64,000 nt of DNA from Orientallactaga sibirica (taxonomy: Eukaryota; Chordata; Mammalia; Rodentia; Dipodidae). Made by a program: the position numbers and the translations under genes. Below, piece by piece: positions 37,000 through 50,425 of this stretch. The stretch spans positions 2,645,501-2,709,500 of the forward strand of contig JAEOAD010000888.1 of assembly GCA_036365145.1 (NCBI GenBank). Direction: 5' to 3'. A model generated the notes under the pieces. The model ran no database searches, was not told where the DNA came from, and saw only the letters and a program-made list of their open reading frames with translations. The first letter of the stretch is position 1; the number at the start of each line of letters is the position of its first letter.

Positions 37000-37245
37000 A
37001 TTCATATTAACATTATATCACTAGTTAATGGTTATTAAATTTATATTTGACCTATTATATTAGAGACTAAGCATTCCTCAAGGAACCTTGCTTTGTGTTG
37101 GGGGAGGATTGTGCTTTTCCAGTTGTATGTGGGATAGTCACATCATGTTAGGTGGAATTATGACCTTGTTACTGTCTTCATTTGGAAATTAAATATGAAG
37201 TAAGGAGATAGGGTTTGCTGTAAGTTGACAAGGGGTGAACTTGTG
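37000..37245. other. AT-rich spacer
   Basis: No gene or repeat recognised. Confidence 0.4.
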
Positions 37246-37261
37246 ATTTTTTTGTTGTTGT

Positions 37262-37408
37262 AGTTTTGTTTTTCAAGGTTGGGACTCACTCTAGCCCAGG
37301 CTGACTTGGAATTCACTATGTAGTCTCAGGGTGGCCTCGAACTCATGGGATCCTCCTACCTCTACCTCCCACGTGCTGGGATTAAAGGTGTGCGCCACCA
37401 TGCCCAGC
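37262..37408 (-). repeat. B1 SINE
   Basis: Inverted copy ending GCGCCACCATGCCCAGC. Confidence 0.9.
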
Positions 37409-37852
37409 GGTGATGGTTAAGTTTTGTTGTCAACTTGATCTGTTTAGGAATTCACAGACACTCCTCTTAGTTGGCTCTCTGAGGTTGTTTCCAGGAAGGA
37501 TTAACTGAAGAAGGAAGTCCTTCCCCCAGGGTGGGCAGCCTCTCTTAGAGGGGGACTTTAAGGAAGCTCTTGGAGAAAAGAATCCTTTCATCCCACCGGC
37601 TTCTGGTGCTGCTTGCTGCCTTGCAACGCAGGCTGAAGACCAGTGGCTCCCCAGGAAGCCTCCAGGCCTTCAGTGCTGGACTGGGACTGCTGAGGCATCC
37701 AGCCTCGTGGGCTGATCAGCTACCAGGTACCTTGATACTCAGGCCTGCAAACTGCCAATGTTGGGCTGTAAACTAATCCAGTAAATCTCCCTTTAATATA
37801 ATTCATTCTATTGGTTCTCTTCCTCTAGAGAACCCTGACTAATACAACACCA
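37409..37852 (+). repeat. Unclassified dispersed repeat, copy 2
   Basis: Longer copy of the repeat at 29908-30280, starting GGTGATGGTTAAGTTTTGTT. Its 3' end reads CTCTAGAGAACCCTGACTAA, which I associate with old mammalian interspersed repeats but cannot name with confidence. Confidence 0.65.
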
Positions 37853-38040
37853 ATTTTTTTTTTTTTTTTGAGGTAGGGTCTTACTCTCTAGCCCAGGCAG
37901 ATCTGTAATTGAATTCACTTTGTACTCTCAGGCTGGCCTTGAACTCACAGTGATCCTTTTACCTTGGCCCCCTGAGTGCTGGAATGAAAGGTGTAGGCTA
38001 GAGCGAGACCCTAACCTTGAAAAACAAAACAACAAAAATC
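37853..38040. repeat. Degraded B1 (-) and B1 tail (+)
   Basis: Inverted degraded B1 at 37853-37995, then a plus-strand B1 3' end at 37998-38040 (GCTAGAGCGAGACCCTAACC). Confidence 0.65.
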
Positions 38041-38450
38041 ATAAGCCCTAAGGTGGCAACTACTAATGCTGTCTGGCTAAATGGATAGATTATGTCCATC
38101 AAACTACCCTCTAAATACTTTATGCCTGTATGTTAATATTACTCTCACTTTTAGAGAAGCTTCTCTTTTCAGATGATGATGACTAAAAAATGGCCAAAGT
38201 ACTGAGAAGAAGTGACAGTGGAGTATTCAGCACTAAGTGAGACATGTCTATCACACTCTCCAAGGCTCAAGGGACCATTGTGGAAGAGATAATGAATGAA
38301 AAGAATCTAAGAGTCAAAGGAAGGGAAGAACTCCTTTCAATACTGTTTTCTAGGCAGAAAAGGGCCTTTAGATTCATGACTTCACAGTAGCTGAAACTAC
38401 CCTCACAAGACCTGCATAATAGAAGGGGGAAATGATAGCATTAAAATAGG
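38041..38450. other. Non-coding spacer
   Basis: No gene or repeat family recognised. Confidence 0.4.
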
Positions 38451-38454
38451 AGAG

Positions 38455-38614
38455 GGCTGGAAAGATTGATCAGTGGTTAAGGCGTTTGTCTACAAAGCCC
38501 AAGGATACAAGTTCAATTCTCCAGTACACAGATGCACAGGGTGGCACATATGTTTGGAGTTGGTTTGCAGTGGCTAAAGGCCCTGACATGCCCATTCTCT
38601 CTCTCTGTTAAATC

Positions 38615-38646
<32 letters not shown>

Positions 38647-39280
38647 TTTGAGGTAGGGTCTCTATTCCAGGCTGACCTGGAATAGACTATATAGTCTCAG
38701 GGTGGCCTCCAACTCACTGTAGTCCTACATCAGCCTCCCCAGTGCTGGGATTAAAGGCATGCACCACCACACTTGGCTAATAAAAATATTTTAAATTTTT
38801 TTATTATTTATTTTTGGAGAGAGACAGAGAGACAGAGAGGGAGAGGGAGACAGATAGAGATGAGCGTGCCAGCAGTCTCTCAGCTGCTATGAACGAAATT
38901 CAGATGTGTGTGCCCCCTTGTGGTCAAGTGTGGCATTGCACCCTTACATCACTTTGCATCTGGCTAAACGTGGGACCTGGAGATTGGAACCTGTGTTCTT
39001 AGGCTTAGCAGGCAGATGCCTTAACCGCTAAACCATCTCTCCAGCCCAAAATATTTTTTAAAATAGGAGAGAATGCCGGGCGTGGTGGTGCACGCCTGTA
39101 ATCCCAGCACTTGGGAGGCAGAGGTAGGAGGATCACCGTGAGTTCAAGGCCACCCTGAGACTACATAGTTAATTCCAGGTCAGTCTGGGCCAGAGTGAGA
39201 TCCTACCTCAAAAAAACAAAAAAAAAATAATAAATAAATAAATAATAATAATAATAATAATAAAATAAATAAATAAAATA
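38455..39280. repeat. SINE cluster: B2-like (+), B1 (-), long B2-like (-), B1 (+) with AATA tail
   Basis: B2-like at 38457-38612 ends in (AT)n. B1 (-) at 38643-38780. Long B2-like (-) at 38790-39046 with TGCCCCCTTGTGGTC at 38911-38925. B1 (+) at 39075-39225 followed by (AATA)n. Confidence 0.85.
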
Positions 39281-39286
39281 GGAGAG

Positions 39287-39845
39287 AGGCTGGAGAGATT
39301 GCTCAGTGGTTAAATGCACTTTGCTTGGAAAGCCTAATGGCCTGGGCTCGATTCCCCAGTAGCCACATGTGGTAGTCTGAATGGATGTCCCCCAGTTGAT
39401 TCAGGAATTTTATTAAAGCTTGTAACTTAGTGTCACTGTGGGTGGATCCTAGGGCCCTGCCCTAAGGTGTGGGGGTGGATTTGGAATTTCCAGATAAAGA
39501 TATGCAAAGTGCTTGAGCTTTGCTTGGAGTTCCTAAAGTGTGCTTGCTTAAGATGTCAGTGGTGGTTTTTCTCTCTGCTGCAATCTGTGAAAGGGGAGCC
39601 AAATTATTCTGCCATTATGGAACTTCCCCTAAATCTGTATGCTTCATCTAAGTTCCCTCCCTCCCATAAACTGTGTCTGGTCTGCAGGTTCATTTTAGCA
39701 ACCTGAGGCTGTATACTAGACCACATAAAGCCTGATGCAGGAAGTGGCGCAAGCATCTGGAGTTCATTTGCAGTGGCAGGAGGCCCTGGCACACCCATAT
39801 TACTCTCACTCTATCTGCCTCTTTCTCTCAAATAAATAAATAAAA
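39287..39845 (+). repeat. B2-like SINE split by an LTR
   Basis: Parts at 39287-39367 and 39721-39845 join to one SINE when the LTR between them is removed. Confidence 0.9.
39368..39720 (+). mobile_element. ORR1-like solo LTR with exact target duplication
   Basis: 353-base LTR starting TGTGGTAGTCTGAATGGATG. The target duplication is CCACA (39363-39367 and 39721-39725). It interrupts a B2-like SINE. Confidence 0.9.
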
Positions 39846-39869
39846 ATATTTTTTTAAAAATAGAAGAGG

Positions 39870-39901
39870 GATTGGGCATGGTGGTACATGCCTTTAATCC
39901 C

Positions 39902-39933
<32 letters not shown>

Positions 39934-40103
39934 CAAAACAAAAACAACCTAAAAAATATAAGAGGGGAGCCGGGCTTGGGGACCTATGACTTTAATCCCA
40001 GCACTCGGGAGGCAGAGGTAGGAGAATTGCCATGAGTTCAAGGCCACCCTGAGACTACATAGTGAATTCCAGGTCAGCCTGGGCTAGAGCAAGATCCTAC
40101 CTC

Positions 40104-40143
<40 letters not shown>

Positions 40144-40575
40144 CAAGCTGGAGAGATGGCTAATTGGTTAATTTGCTTGCCAGCAAAGCCTAAAGACCCA
40201 GGTTTGATTCCTCAGTACCCATGTAAGCCAGGTACACAAGGTGGTGCATATCTTTGGAGTCCCGTTTGCAATGGCTGGAGGCCCTGGCACACCCATTCTC
40301 CCTCTCACTATCTGCCTCTTTCTCTCAAATAAGTAAATAAATAAAATATTGAAAAATAAAAACAAAAAAAATAGAAGACAGACTAACTGGAAATAAGGAA
40401 TTCAGTGGAGGGGGAAAGGAGAGTATTGGGTGGGGATTATGATCATGGCAATTTATATTTTTTGGCTTTTTGAGGTAAGGTCTTGTTCTAGCCCAGTGAA
40501 ATTCACTATGTAGTCTCAAGGCAGGCTTCCAAGTGCTGGGATTAAAGGAATGCGCCACCATGCCCAGCTTGTCTG
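39870..40575. repeat. B1 remnant with (AAAAC)n, B1 (+), (GA)n, B2-like (+), B1 (-)
   Basis: A B1 5' end at 39870-39900 runs straight into (AAAAC)n (39905-39945). B1 (+) at 39967-40108, (GA)n at 40109-40142, B2-like (+) at 40146-40345 and B1 (-) at 40455-40572. Confidence 0.8.
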
Positions 40576-41300
40576 TCTATCTATATTATATATAATAAAT
40601 AAAAAATATTACATATATATATTATTTATTTGCAAGAGAGAGAGAAACAGTGTGCCAGGGCCTGTATCCACTGTAAATGAACTCCAGATGCATGTGCCTC
40701 TACAATAAACAGCTTGATCCAACGTCCTACCTGCCATTACCTGGGGTGAATCTTAAAACCTGGGTATGAGGAACTACTTCCTTTGTGTAAAACCCATGGA
40801 CCCTGTCTCACAGCACTAGCTTCTTTTATTTTTTATTTTTATTTATTTTTAAGTCTTTTATTATTGTTTATTTTTGGTTTTTCAAGGTAGAGTCTCGCTC
40901 TAGCCCAGGCCGACCTCGAATTCACTGTGATCCTCCTACATCAGGTTCCCCAGTGCTGGGATTAATGGCGTGAGCCACCACCCCAGCTTTTTTTTTTTTT
41001 TTTTAATTTAAAGGCAGGGTCTGGGCTAGAGAGATGGCTTAGCGGTTAAGGCGTTTGCCTGCAAAGCCAAAGGACACAGGTTCAACTCCGTGGGACCCAT
41101 GTAAGCCAGAAGCACTATCCATCTGGACTTCCTTTGCAGTGGCTGGAGGCCCTGACACACCCTCTCTCTCTGCCTCTTTCTCTCTCCCTCCCTCTCTCAA
41201 GCCTTTAATCCCAGCACTTGGGAGGCATAGGTAGGAGGACTGCCTTGAGTTCAAGGCCACCCTGAGCTAGAGTGAAACCCTACCTAGAAAAAATAAGCAA
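40576..41300. repeat. AT-rich run, B2-like fragment (-), B1 (-), B2-like (+), B1 (+)
   Basis: AT-rich at 40576-40625, B2-like fragment (-) at 40625-40700, B1 (-) at 40875-40990, B2-like (+) at 41026-41195 and 5'-truncated B1 (+) at 41196-41295. About 170 bases at 40701-40870 are unassigned. Confidence 0.7.
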
Positions 41301-41344
41301 ACAAACAAAACAAAAAAACCCAAAATATATATTTTTAATTTTTA

Positions 41345-41775
41345 TGTATTTATTAGCAACAGACAGAGAGAGGAGAGAGAAGAGAGAATGGGTACACTAA
41401 GGCCTCCAGCCACTGCAAACGAATTCCAGATGCATGCTCCCCCTTATGCATCTGGCTTACGTGGGTCCTGGGGAAACGAGCCTTGAACCAGGGTCCTTAG
41501 GCTTCATAGGCAAGCGCTTAACCTCTAAGCCATCTCTCCAGCCCAAAAACCCAAAATATTTTAAAGGCAGGGTCTCCTGTATCCCAGGCCGACCCCAGAC
41601 TAAGTACCCCAAATTTTTCTTGATTTTATAATCCCCCTGCCTCCACCTCCCAAGTGCCAGGATTATGGGCTTGAGCCACTGTGCACTGTTTACATTGGTA
41701 CTGTGGATCGAACCCAGGGCTTTGTACAATTTAGGCAAACACTCTACCAACTGAGCAACATCTCTTGTCCCCCAA
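41345..41775 (-). repeat. B2-like SINE, old B1 and ID-like tRNA-derived SINE
   Basis: Inverted B2-like at 41345-41545, degraded B1 at 41560-41690, then an inverted tRNA-like segment at 41695-41775 (GTGGATCGAACCCAGGGC..CTACCAACTGAGCAACATC) with recognisable B-box and A-box remnants of an ID-type SINE. Confidence 0.7.
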
Positions 41776-41989
41776 CACCAGACTTATCAGACCCCAACCT
41801 AACCAACGCTCCCCAGCCCCACCGCCACAACCTCAAATGAATCTGCGAGGTACTGCCACTCTGTTAAGCTCTGCAATAGTGACAGGCCTCGCTTTGGCTT
41901 CTGTCGAAGAAGCCTCTAGCACAGGGCCTCTGCTTGGGGTCGGGAGAGGGCCATTGGCCTGCTCCCAGAAGCCCACCTCCAATACCCAC

Positions 41990-42187
41990 ATCTGCGCCCT
42001 CTTCCAGGGTCCTCTCTCGTCCCCCAGACCTTGCCTTTTTGAGAATGCCATGTGCTCCAGAGCACACGAGCATTACTGACAGTGACTCCCACCTAGTCCC
42101 GGATCCAGGGGTTAGAGTTCAGGGAACAGAGGAGGTAGATACCCAAGCGCTGCGCCCTCGCCGCGCCCCTTGCAGGCCTAGCAGACC
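41990..42187 (-). pseudogene. SLX1 exon 1 remnant of unit 1
   Basis: This segment aligns with functional SLX1 exon 1 (55362-55540) in the same position next to the shared promoter. Its anchor is CGCCCTCTTCCAGGGTCCTC against CGCCCTCTTACCAGGGTCCT. The difference destroys the donor GTAAG. Further weak matches follow along about 190 bases (GCCATGTGCT, GGGTT, AAGCGC), but the GIY-YIG frame and start codon are gone. Identity is roughly 60-70% by eye. Exons 2-6 of this copy were not found. Confidence 0.65.
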
Positions 42188-42575
42188 TTTGTGGCTCAGG
42201 GGCGAGGCTCGGGATGATTTCTGCGACCTCGGACTCGGGAAGGAGCTGAGTGGTCTCAGACATTCGGGAAAAGCGCTGGGTTCCGGCAGCGCGGACTCGG
42301 GAACCCTCTCCGCGCTGGAGACCGGCTCAACCCGGCACAGAACCGCGCCGCTCAACCGAGCTCCGGCCATTCTGATTGGCTGCCGCTGGCACGGAACGCT
42401 TTGAGTGCTGCAACTCCCGCTTTGCATGAGGGCGGAAGTGCTGCATTTAAGGACGCCCTAGTGAGGGCGGAAGTAGACGCCGCGGAGGAAGCGGTTCCAG
42501 TAAGGGCGGAAGGCATTGCGGCAGGATCCGCCGAAAGGCTGTCCACGCTGGGCTGTGGCCCCGCCGGTGGCGGCG
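42188..42575. promoter_or_regulatory. GC-rich promoter of BOLA2 copy A (formerly bidirectional with SLX1)
   Basis: CpG-rich segment with an inverted CCAAT box (ATTGG at 42375-42379). Three GGGCGGAAG-type ETS-like sites follow, with GGAAGT at 42434-42439 and 42469-42474 and a GGAAGG variant near 42508. No TATA box. In unit 2 the same segment separates divergent SLX1 and BOLA2. Confidence 0.7.
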
Positions 42576-43157
42576 ATGGAAGTCAGCAGCGACGGCCTCC
42601 GCGAGAAGCTGCAACGGGGCCTGGAGGCGGAGCATGTGGTGAGTTAGCGGCCGCGGGACGCCGGCAGGAGGGCTGCTGGAGGCGGGTCCCCGCATGCTCC
42701 TGTTCTTGTGCCGGGTAGGAGGTGGAGGACACGACCCTCAACCGTTGCGCGACCAGCTTCCGAGTCCTGGTGGTGTCGGCTAAGTTCGAGGGAAAGCCAC
42801 TGCTTCAAAGACACCGGTGAGTCCCCGGGACACCCCTCCCCTCGCCCCGCGCGGCCCCGCTGGAGGCCACAAGCCGGGTGCCCACCCGGTCCGCTACTAC
42901 TAGCTGGCTCCCTCCACAGGGCCCTTCGTGGCCCTTTATCGAGCTTCTCTGAACGCCCTCTCTTCCAATGCTCACATGGAAGCTGCGAGCTCGGGGCCAC
43001 CTCCCTGGTCCCGCTAGCTTCGGAGACTGGCACCCGAGCCTAGGCCTATTTCCCCAGGATGGTGAATGAGTGCTTAGCGGAAGAGCTCCCGCACATCCAT
43101 GCCTTTGAGCAGAAAACCCTGACACCAGAGCAGTGGACCCGAGAGCGGCGGAAATGA
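42576..43157 (+). CDS. BOLA2: BolA-like protein 2, copy A (3 exons, intact)
   Basis: Small cytosolic BolA-family protein that pairs with monothiol glutaredoxin GLRX3 to hold a [2Fe-2S] cluster for iron-sulfur delivery. Exons are 42576-42638, 42719-42816 and 43058-43157 (63+98+100 bases), giving 86 residues plus TGA, the same length as human BOLA2. Splice sites are GT/AG. The protein starts [20 protein letters not shown] and keeps the cluster-binding Cys of NRC (residue 31) and the [14 protein letters not shown] signature with its invariant His. The C-terminus is ERRK. ATTAAA for polyadenylation lies at 43178-43183. The encoded protein is identical to copy B. Loss of the SLX1 partner leaves this copy alone at its promoter. 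Confidence 0.95.
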
Positions 43158-43177
43158 GGATCCAGGCCTGCGCAGTC

Positions 43178-43183
43178 ATTAAA
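43178..43183 (+). terminator. Poly(A) signal of BOLA2 copy A
   Basis: ATTAAA 21 bases after the stop codon, conserved in copy B at 56506-56511. Confidence 0.65.
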
Positions 43184-43355
43184 TTATAAATCAGAGCCGG
43201 CTCGTGTCAGCGTGTTCTGTGTTGGGGCGCTGAGGCAGAGTCAGGGACTTGTACCATGGAGGAATTCCTGTCCTTTCCTAGGTATGTAGGTCCTAACTTG
43301 TATAACGATACTCTGTCCTTAATTTCTTTGCGAGGCTGCCCCATAGACCTTCTGT

Positions 43356-43620
43356 GTAACTTGTGCGGTTTGTACTGCCAGGAGCCTAATAGCCCCTAGA
43401 AAGCTGGGTGTACCTGCTGTGCCACTGTTTAAGATGCAGACATGAGAAAATGCTCAGGGTTTCAAGGCCTGAGCAGCTGACACACCCCATCATCACAGGG
43501 GCGATTAGGCAAGATACAGAATTTTCAGCAGAAATTTTTTTTTTTTGGCCCAATCCACCTCTAGGCTTCATAAACTTCATGACCACAGCTGTTCCTGATA
43601 GTACCATGAGCTTTCTCTGT
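43356..43620. repeat. Diverged paralogous 3' flank of BOLA2-A
   Basis: Aligns at lower identity with about 56681-57060, for example TTTAAGATGCAGACATGAG against TTTAAGATGCAGAAATGAG. Copy B carries an extra B1-like insertion here. Confidence 0.6.
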
Positions 43621-43674
43621 AATAGAAGATGTATGTTTCATGACTTTTTCTGGGTAGAAGTCACCAAACTTATA

Positions 43675-43815
43675 TTACATTATATATTATATATATATAT
43701 TATTACATATATATTATATATAATTATATTATTATTATTATATATAATTATTATATATAATTATATTATTTATAATATAAATATATTATATTATATATAT
43801 ATTATATTATATATA
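43675..43815. repeat. AT-rich (TATATTAT)n microsatellite
   Basis: About 140 bases of almost pure A/T with TATA and ATTATT units, followed by a B1. Confidence 0.9.
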
Positions 43816-43827
43816 GAAAATCTAATA

Positions 43828-43985
43828 TGGCTGGGCGTGATGGCACATGCCTTTAATCCCAGCTCCTGGGAGGCAGAGGTAGGAGGATCTTCATGAATTT
43901 GAGGCCACCCTGACACTACATAGTGAATTCCACGTTAGGCTGAGCTAGAGTAAGACCCTACCTTGAAAAACAAAACAAAAACAGA
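43828..43985 (+). repeat. B1 SINE
   Basis: GGCTGGGCGTGATGGCACAT through CCTTGAAAAACAAAACAAAA. Confidence 0.9.
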
Positions 43986-44179
43986 AAATCTAATGTGCTG
44001 AGTGATTAAAAAATAGAAACAACCTCAGTATCCATCAGGATACATACAAAAGGTTTTATCTTTGATAGTTTTATATATGTATAAAATGTATTTACATCAT
44101 ATTCCTCCTGTTCCTTTTTGTCCTACTCCTGCTGAATTCCTTCTTCCCAACTAGTCTCACTTCTGCTTTTTTTTTTTCT

Positions 44180-44219
44180 TGGTAAATATATTTTATTTAT
44201 TTATTTATTTGAGAGAAAG

Positions 44220-44250
<31 letters not shown>

Positions 44251-44900
44251 ATGGGCACGCCAGGGCCTCCAGCCACTGCAAATGAACTCCAGACGCATGC
44301 GCCCCCTTGTGCATCTGGCTTATGTGGGTCTTGGAGAATCAAACCGAGGTCCTTTGGCTTTGCAGGCAAACGCCTTAACTGTTAAGTCATCTCTCCAGAC
44401 CCTCATTTCTGCTTTTTAATGTCTCTCTCTTTTTTTTTTTTTTTTTTTTTTTTGTGACCCATTGGGTTTCCAGGTAGGGTTTCACTCTACGTCAGGCAGA
44501 CCTGGAATTCACTATGTAGTCTCAGAGTGGCCTTGAACTCACTGTGATCCTCCTATCTCTGCCTCCTGAGTGCTGGGATTAAAGGTGTGCGCCACCATGC
44601 CTGGCTTAAATATGGGGTGTTATGTCTGATAAGATGTTATACAGAACTTCCTGAGATCCAGAGGGGACAGGAAGTATTCCCTTTGGGGCCTTGGTTCTTT
44701 TGAGATAGAGAAATGAGATGTGTCAACTCTCCCACCTCCTTTTTTTTTTTTTTTTTTTTTTTTTTGTTGTTGTTGTTGTTTTGAGATCAAGTCTCACCTC
44801 TTTCTTGTTTGAACTCATGAACTCAAATGATCCTGTTGACTCAGGTTTCCAAGTAGCTGGGACTACAGATATATACCACTATGCCTGGATTTCACCTGTT
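44180..44900 (-). repeat. B2-like, B1 and older 7SL-like SINE, inverted
   Basis: B2-like at 44180-44402 with a (GA)n stretch, B1 at 44430-44610 and a diverged 7SL-derived monomer at 44735-44890 (AGTAGCTGGGACTACAG) that is less B1-like and looks older. Confidence 0.75.
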
Positions 44901-45034
44901 TCAAGAGCAGTTTCTTAGATGCTAAATTACCTCCATTTCCCACCTTCCTCTCATTCCCAGAGAGAAGGGGCTTGTCACGGTGGAAGTCATGATAGTCACT
45001 GGTCAAACCTCCATCACCAGGGACATTCCCTGGC

Positions 45035-45200
45035 TACTTCTCAATGTAGCCCAGAGATAAGGAGCCCAAGAAAAAGCAAGCTAGCGGGCACTCTCATCTG
45101 CCACTGCTGTCCTTGAGGAGGAAGGCAACAGATTTTCTATGATCCAGCATTATTCCCTCTCAGCATGACACAAGCCTTACTACTTTGGACCTCTTTCCCT
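45035..45200. repeat. Segmental-duplication flank, 3' side of SULT1A copy B
   Basis: Counterpart of 1-200. It lies farther from its gene than in unit 1 because SINEs and an LTR (45361-46660) are inserted between. Confidence 0.6.
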
Positions 45201-45360
45201 GAATGGAAGTAGGATGTTGCAGTGAGGGAAAGGATCTTATATGGGCCAGTGCCATTCTTTCTGAGGCAGGGTCTTGCTGTGTAACCCTGGCTGGCCTTGA
45301 ATTCGAGTAGTGGGATTATTAGTCTTCACTCCTGTCTCCCAGTAGCATTTATCTTTTGCT

Positions 45361-46180
45361 ACTTTTTTTTTTTTTTTTTTTTTTTGAGGTAGGGTCTCAC
45401 TCTAGCCCAGGCTGACGTGGCATGCACTCTGTGTTCTCAGGCTAGCTTCGAACTCATAGTGATCCTCCTACCTCTGCCTCCTGAGTGCTGGGATTAAAAG
45501 TATGTGCCACCACACCCAGCTCTTTTTGCTACTGTTTTTTTGTAATTTTTTTTTTTTTTAATGAAGGAGAGTGAGCGAGATAATTGGTGCACCAGGGCCT
45601 CCAGCCACTGCAATTGAACTGCAGACACATGTGCCACCTTGTGCGCTTGTGTGACCGTGCATCACCTTGTGCGTCTGGCTTACACGGGACCTGGAGAGTC
45701 CAACATGGGTCCTTAGGCTTCACAGGCAAGTGCCTTAACCATTAGATATCTCTGCAGCCCTTTTGCTACAATTTTTTAAATTGTTTATTTGAGAGAGGGT
45801 GAGAGAAAGAGGCAGATAGAGAGAGAATGGGCATGCCAGGGCATTTAGCCAGTGCAAATGAACTCCAGGTGCATGCACCACCCTGTGCATCTGGTTTATG
45901 TGGGTACTGGAGAATGGAACCTGGGTCCTTAGGCTTCATGGGCAAGCACTTAACTGCTAAATCATCTCTCCATCCCTAAATTATTATTTATTTATTTGCA
46001 AGCAGAGAGAGAAGAGAGGGACAGAGAATGGGCATGCCAGAGCCTCTAGCCACTGCAAACGAATTCTAGATGCATGTGCCACTTTGTGCATCTGGCTTTA
46101 TGTAGGCACTGGGAGTTGAACTTGGCTTGTTAGGCTTTGCAGGCAAGTGACTTAACTGCTGAACCATCTCTCCAGCCCGC
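45361..46180 (-). repeat. B1 and three B2-like SINEs, inverted
   Basis: B1 at 45361-45523. B2-like copies at about 45545-45762, 45770-45978 and 45980-46180. The first has an extra CTTGTGTGACCGTGCATCAC segment intermediate between short and long subtypes. Confidence 0.8.
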
Positions 46181-46244
46181 CTCCGTTTTTTGAGACAAAG
46201 TCTCACCATGTAGCCCGGGTTTGTTTTAAACAATCAATCCTCTG

Positions 46245-46660
46245 CCTGTGTGCCCCGGCCAGCGGGGCTTCAACGGGAGCAAGGACCCAAGAGAACCTGA
46301 AATGAAAGGGACAAGAGACACAAGGAACCGACAGCAAGACAGGAGTCTGATCAAGCTGTGTTTTTTTATTTTTCTCAGGGTGCCTTTTATACAGCAGAAC
46401 AGGGAAGTTTGTCAGCAGCTTAGGTATTAGTACAATTCTGTTTCAACAGGACAAGGTCCCAGCCCCAAAGCCATAAGATGTTCCACAGGATAAGGCCCCA
46501 GGCCCAAAGCCTTCCTCATTCTATGTGGGTTACGTTGTTCTTTCTCTGTGTATGGGTGACTTTCCAGAACAGACAGCTTATCACAAAATGGAGTCATTAC
46601 TCAAGATGGAGGCACTTTTGGTTACCTAGTGCCCAATGGTTCCCCACACCTGTGCCCACC
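46245..46660 (-). mobile_element. Probable ERV LTR
   Basis: On the minus strand AATAAAAAAACACAGCTTG is followed by a pyrimidine-rich region with TTCCTTGTGTCTCTTGTCCC and a GC-rich end, which is LTR-like R-U5 order. It is absent from the SULT1A-A flank, so it inserted after the duplication. Confidence 0.5.
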
Positions 46661-46736
46661 TGTATTAAACCAATGGTCTCACAGATGCTAGGCAAACACT
46701 ACCCCTGAGCTAAATCCTTGACTTCCAACAGAGCAT

Positions 46737-46810
46737 GGGTTGAATACATCATACGTTATTCTCAAGGTCATGGTGGATTGAATACATTAGACTTTATTCT
46801 CTAGGTCATG
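46737..46810. repeat. Imperfect tandem duplication over the SULT1A-B poly(A) region
   Basis: Two units of about 38 bases starting TTGAATACAT and ending AGGTCATG. The gene-proximal unit carries TTTATT at 46793-46798 (AATAAA on minus) and the distal one a mutated CGTTATT. Confidence 0.75.
46793..46798 (-). terminator. Poly(A) signal of SULT1A copy B
   Basis: AATAAA on the minus strand about 57 bases beyond the stop codon. Confidence 0.55.
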
Positions 46811-46844
46811 TTTTGGTTGTGCCAGTAGTTCTGTGGAGTGGTTA

Positions 46845-50359
<3,515 letters not shown>

Positions 50360-50425
50360 CTGACCTCTCAGGATCTTGCCTTGTAGCTTCTGGGCCCACA
50401 GATATTTAGTGTGCCTGCAGCTGTG
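50360..50425 (-). other. Probable non-coding first exon of SULT1A copy B
   Basis: Minus-strand sequence ending GAGAGGTCAG followed by donor GTGAGTACC. It is the counterpart of the exon ending at 4227. The upper limit is a guess. Confidence 0.5.

Larger units (their letters stand above)
42187..43355. repeat. Homogenised BOLA2 tract, copy A
   Basis: Nearly identical to about 55546-56680, including promoter, both introns and 3' flank. By eye there are a handful of substitutions, a 35-base promoter indel and a 4-base CT-repeat indel in intron 2. Left of 42187 the duplicates are strongly diverged and right of about 43355 identity falls to roughly 80%. Confidence 0.85.

Noticed and set aside
41934..42404. 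Long GC-rich open frames around the BOLA2-A promoter on both strands
   Set aside because: High GC keeps frames open by chance. The segment is the promoter plus the decayed SLX1 exon, and the frames are not kept across the copy B equivalent.
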